From: Streptomyces canus
Lineage (GTDB): Bacteria > Actinomycetota > Actinomycetes > Streptomycetales > Streptomycetaceae
NCBI RefSeq assembly: GCF_030816965.1
Contig: NZ_JAUSYQ010000002.1
Span: 7,120,001-7,184,000, forward strand
Length of the DNA stretch: 64,000 bases
Direction: 5' to 3'
The position numbers and the translations under genes were made by a program. Shown here one piece after another: positions 63,997-64,000 of the stretch. The notes under the pieces were generated by a model that had not been told where the DNA came from, did not search any database, and saw nothing but the letters and a program-made list of their open reading frames with translations. Position 1 is the first letter of the stretch, and each line of letters begins with the position of its first letter.

Positions 63997-64000
63997 ATCC

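Overview
The window is a high-GC stretch of Streptomyces chromosome. The evidence is two tandem conservon operons (cvnA-B-C-D), AccB/AccE, HupS with a histone-H1-like lysine/alanine tail, NdgR beside leuCD, an NsdA homologue, frequent GTG starts, overlapping stop/start pairs and a rare TTA codon. From memory, the gene order matches the core region of S. coelicolor from accB/accE (about SCO5535) to nsdA (SCO5582). That match is recall and was not computed.

Layout. (1) 1-5300 is accessory: the tail of a Gly-rich protein, a secreted trypsin, a mosaic of three decayed gene fragments, a YceI protein and a PL8 polysaccharide lyase broken at a 15-G run. (2) 5442-7286 is accB-accE (acyl-CoA carboxylase), closed by a perfect 21-bp hairpin. 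(3) 7460-18169 holds two complete conservons on the minus strand. (4) 18170-18917 is a dyad-rich intergenic region followed by two overlapping small ORFs with a repeated ANPRRT motif. (5) 19069-23103 carries an FAH-family enzyme, gltX, a RelE-like protein, a HAD phosphatase and a cluster of five tRNAs (Gln, Glu, Glu, Gln, Glu), all of which are probably charged by the adjacent GltX. (6) 23157-27487 has a divergent MerR/DUF4188 pair and ndgR-leuCD. (7) 27786-37825 is housekeeping: hupS, cofC, an acyltransferase with gpsA and ddl, thiL-thiD, rpmB and a DAK/FakA-like protein. (8) 37839-42631 is an HSP90-family ATPase translationally coupled to a large TPR protein, lying between the fakA-like gene and recG. 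(9) 42800-50141 is the conserved recG-rsmD-coaD-(SepIVA-like)-DUF177-rpmF-rnc-fpg series. (10) 50114-64000 has an HxlR regulator, a CAP-domain protein, acyP, smc, glcP, broken LLM-oxidoreductase and NCS1-permease genes, ftsY, a short Prim-Pol protein and nsdA.

How the genes work together: most are core growth functions (translation, RNA processing, chromosome organisation by SMC and HupS, protein targeting by FtsY, CoA, thiamine, leucine, phospholipid and peptidoglycan precursor synthesis). These are interleaved with Streptomyces-type developmental regulators: conservons, RNase III (AbsB in S. coelicolor), NdgR and NsdA. Decay is concentrated in accessory islands at 1.3-5.3 kb and 58.4-60.0 kb.

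The items most worth following up are the small overlapping ORFs beside conservon 1, the HSP90-TPR pair, the dispersed repeat that has become in-frame coding sequence in the SMC hinge, the paired palindromes over the glcP promoter, and the ten-copy FxRP-type repeat in one CvnA.
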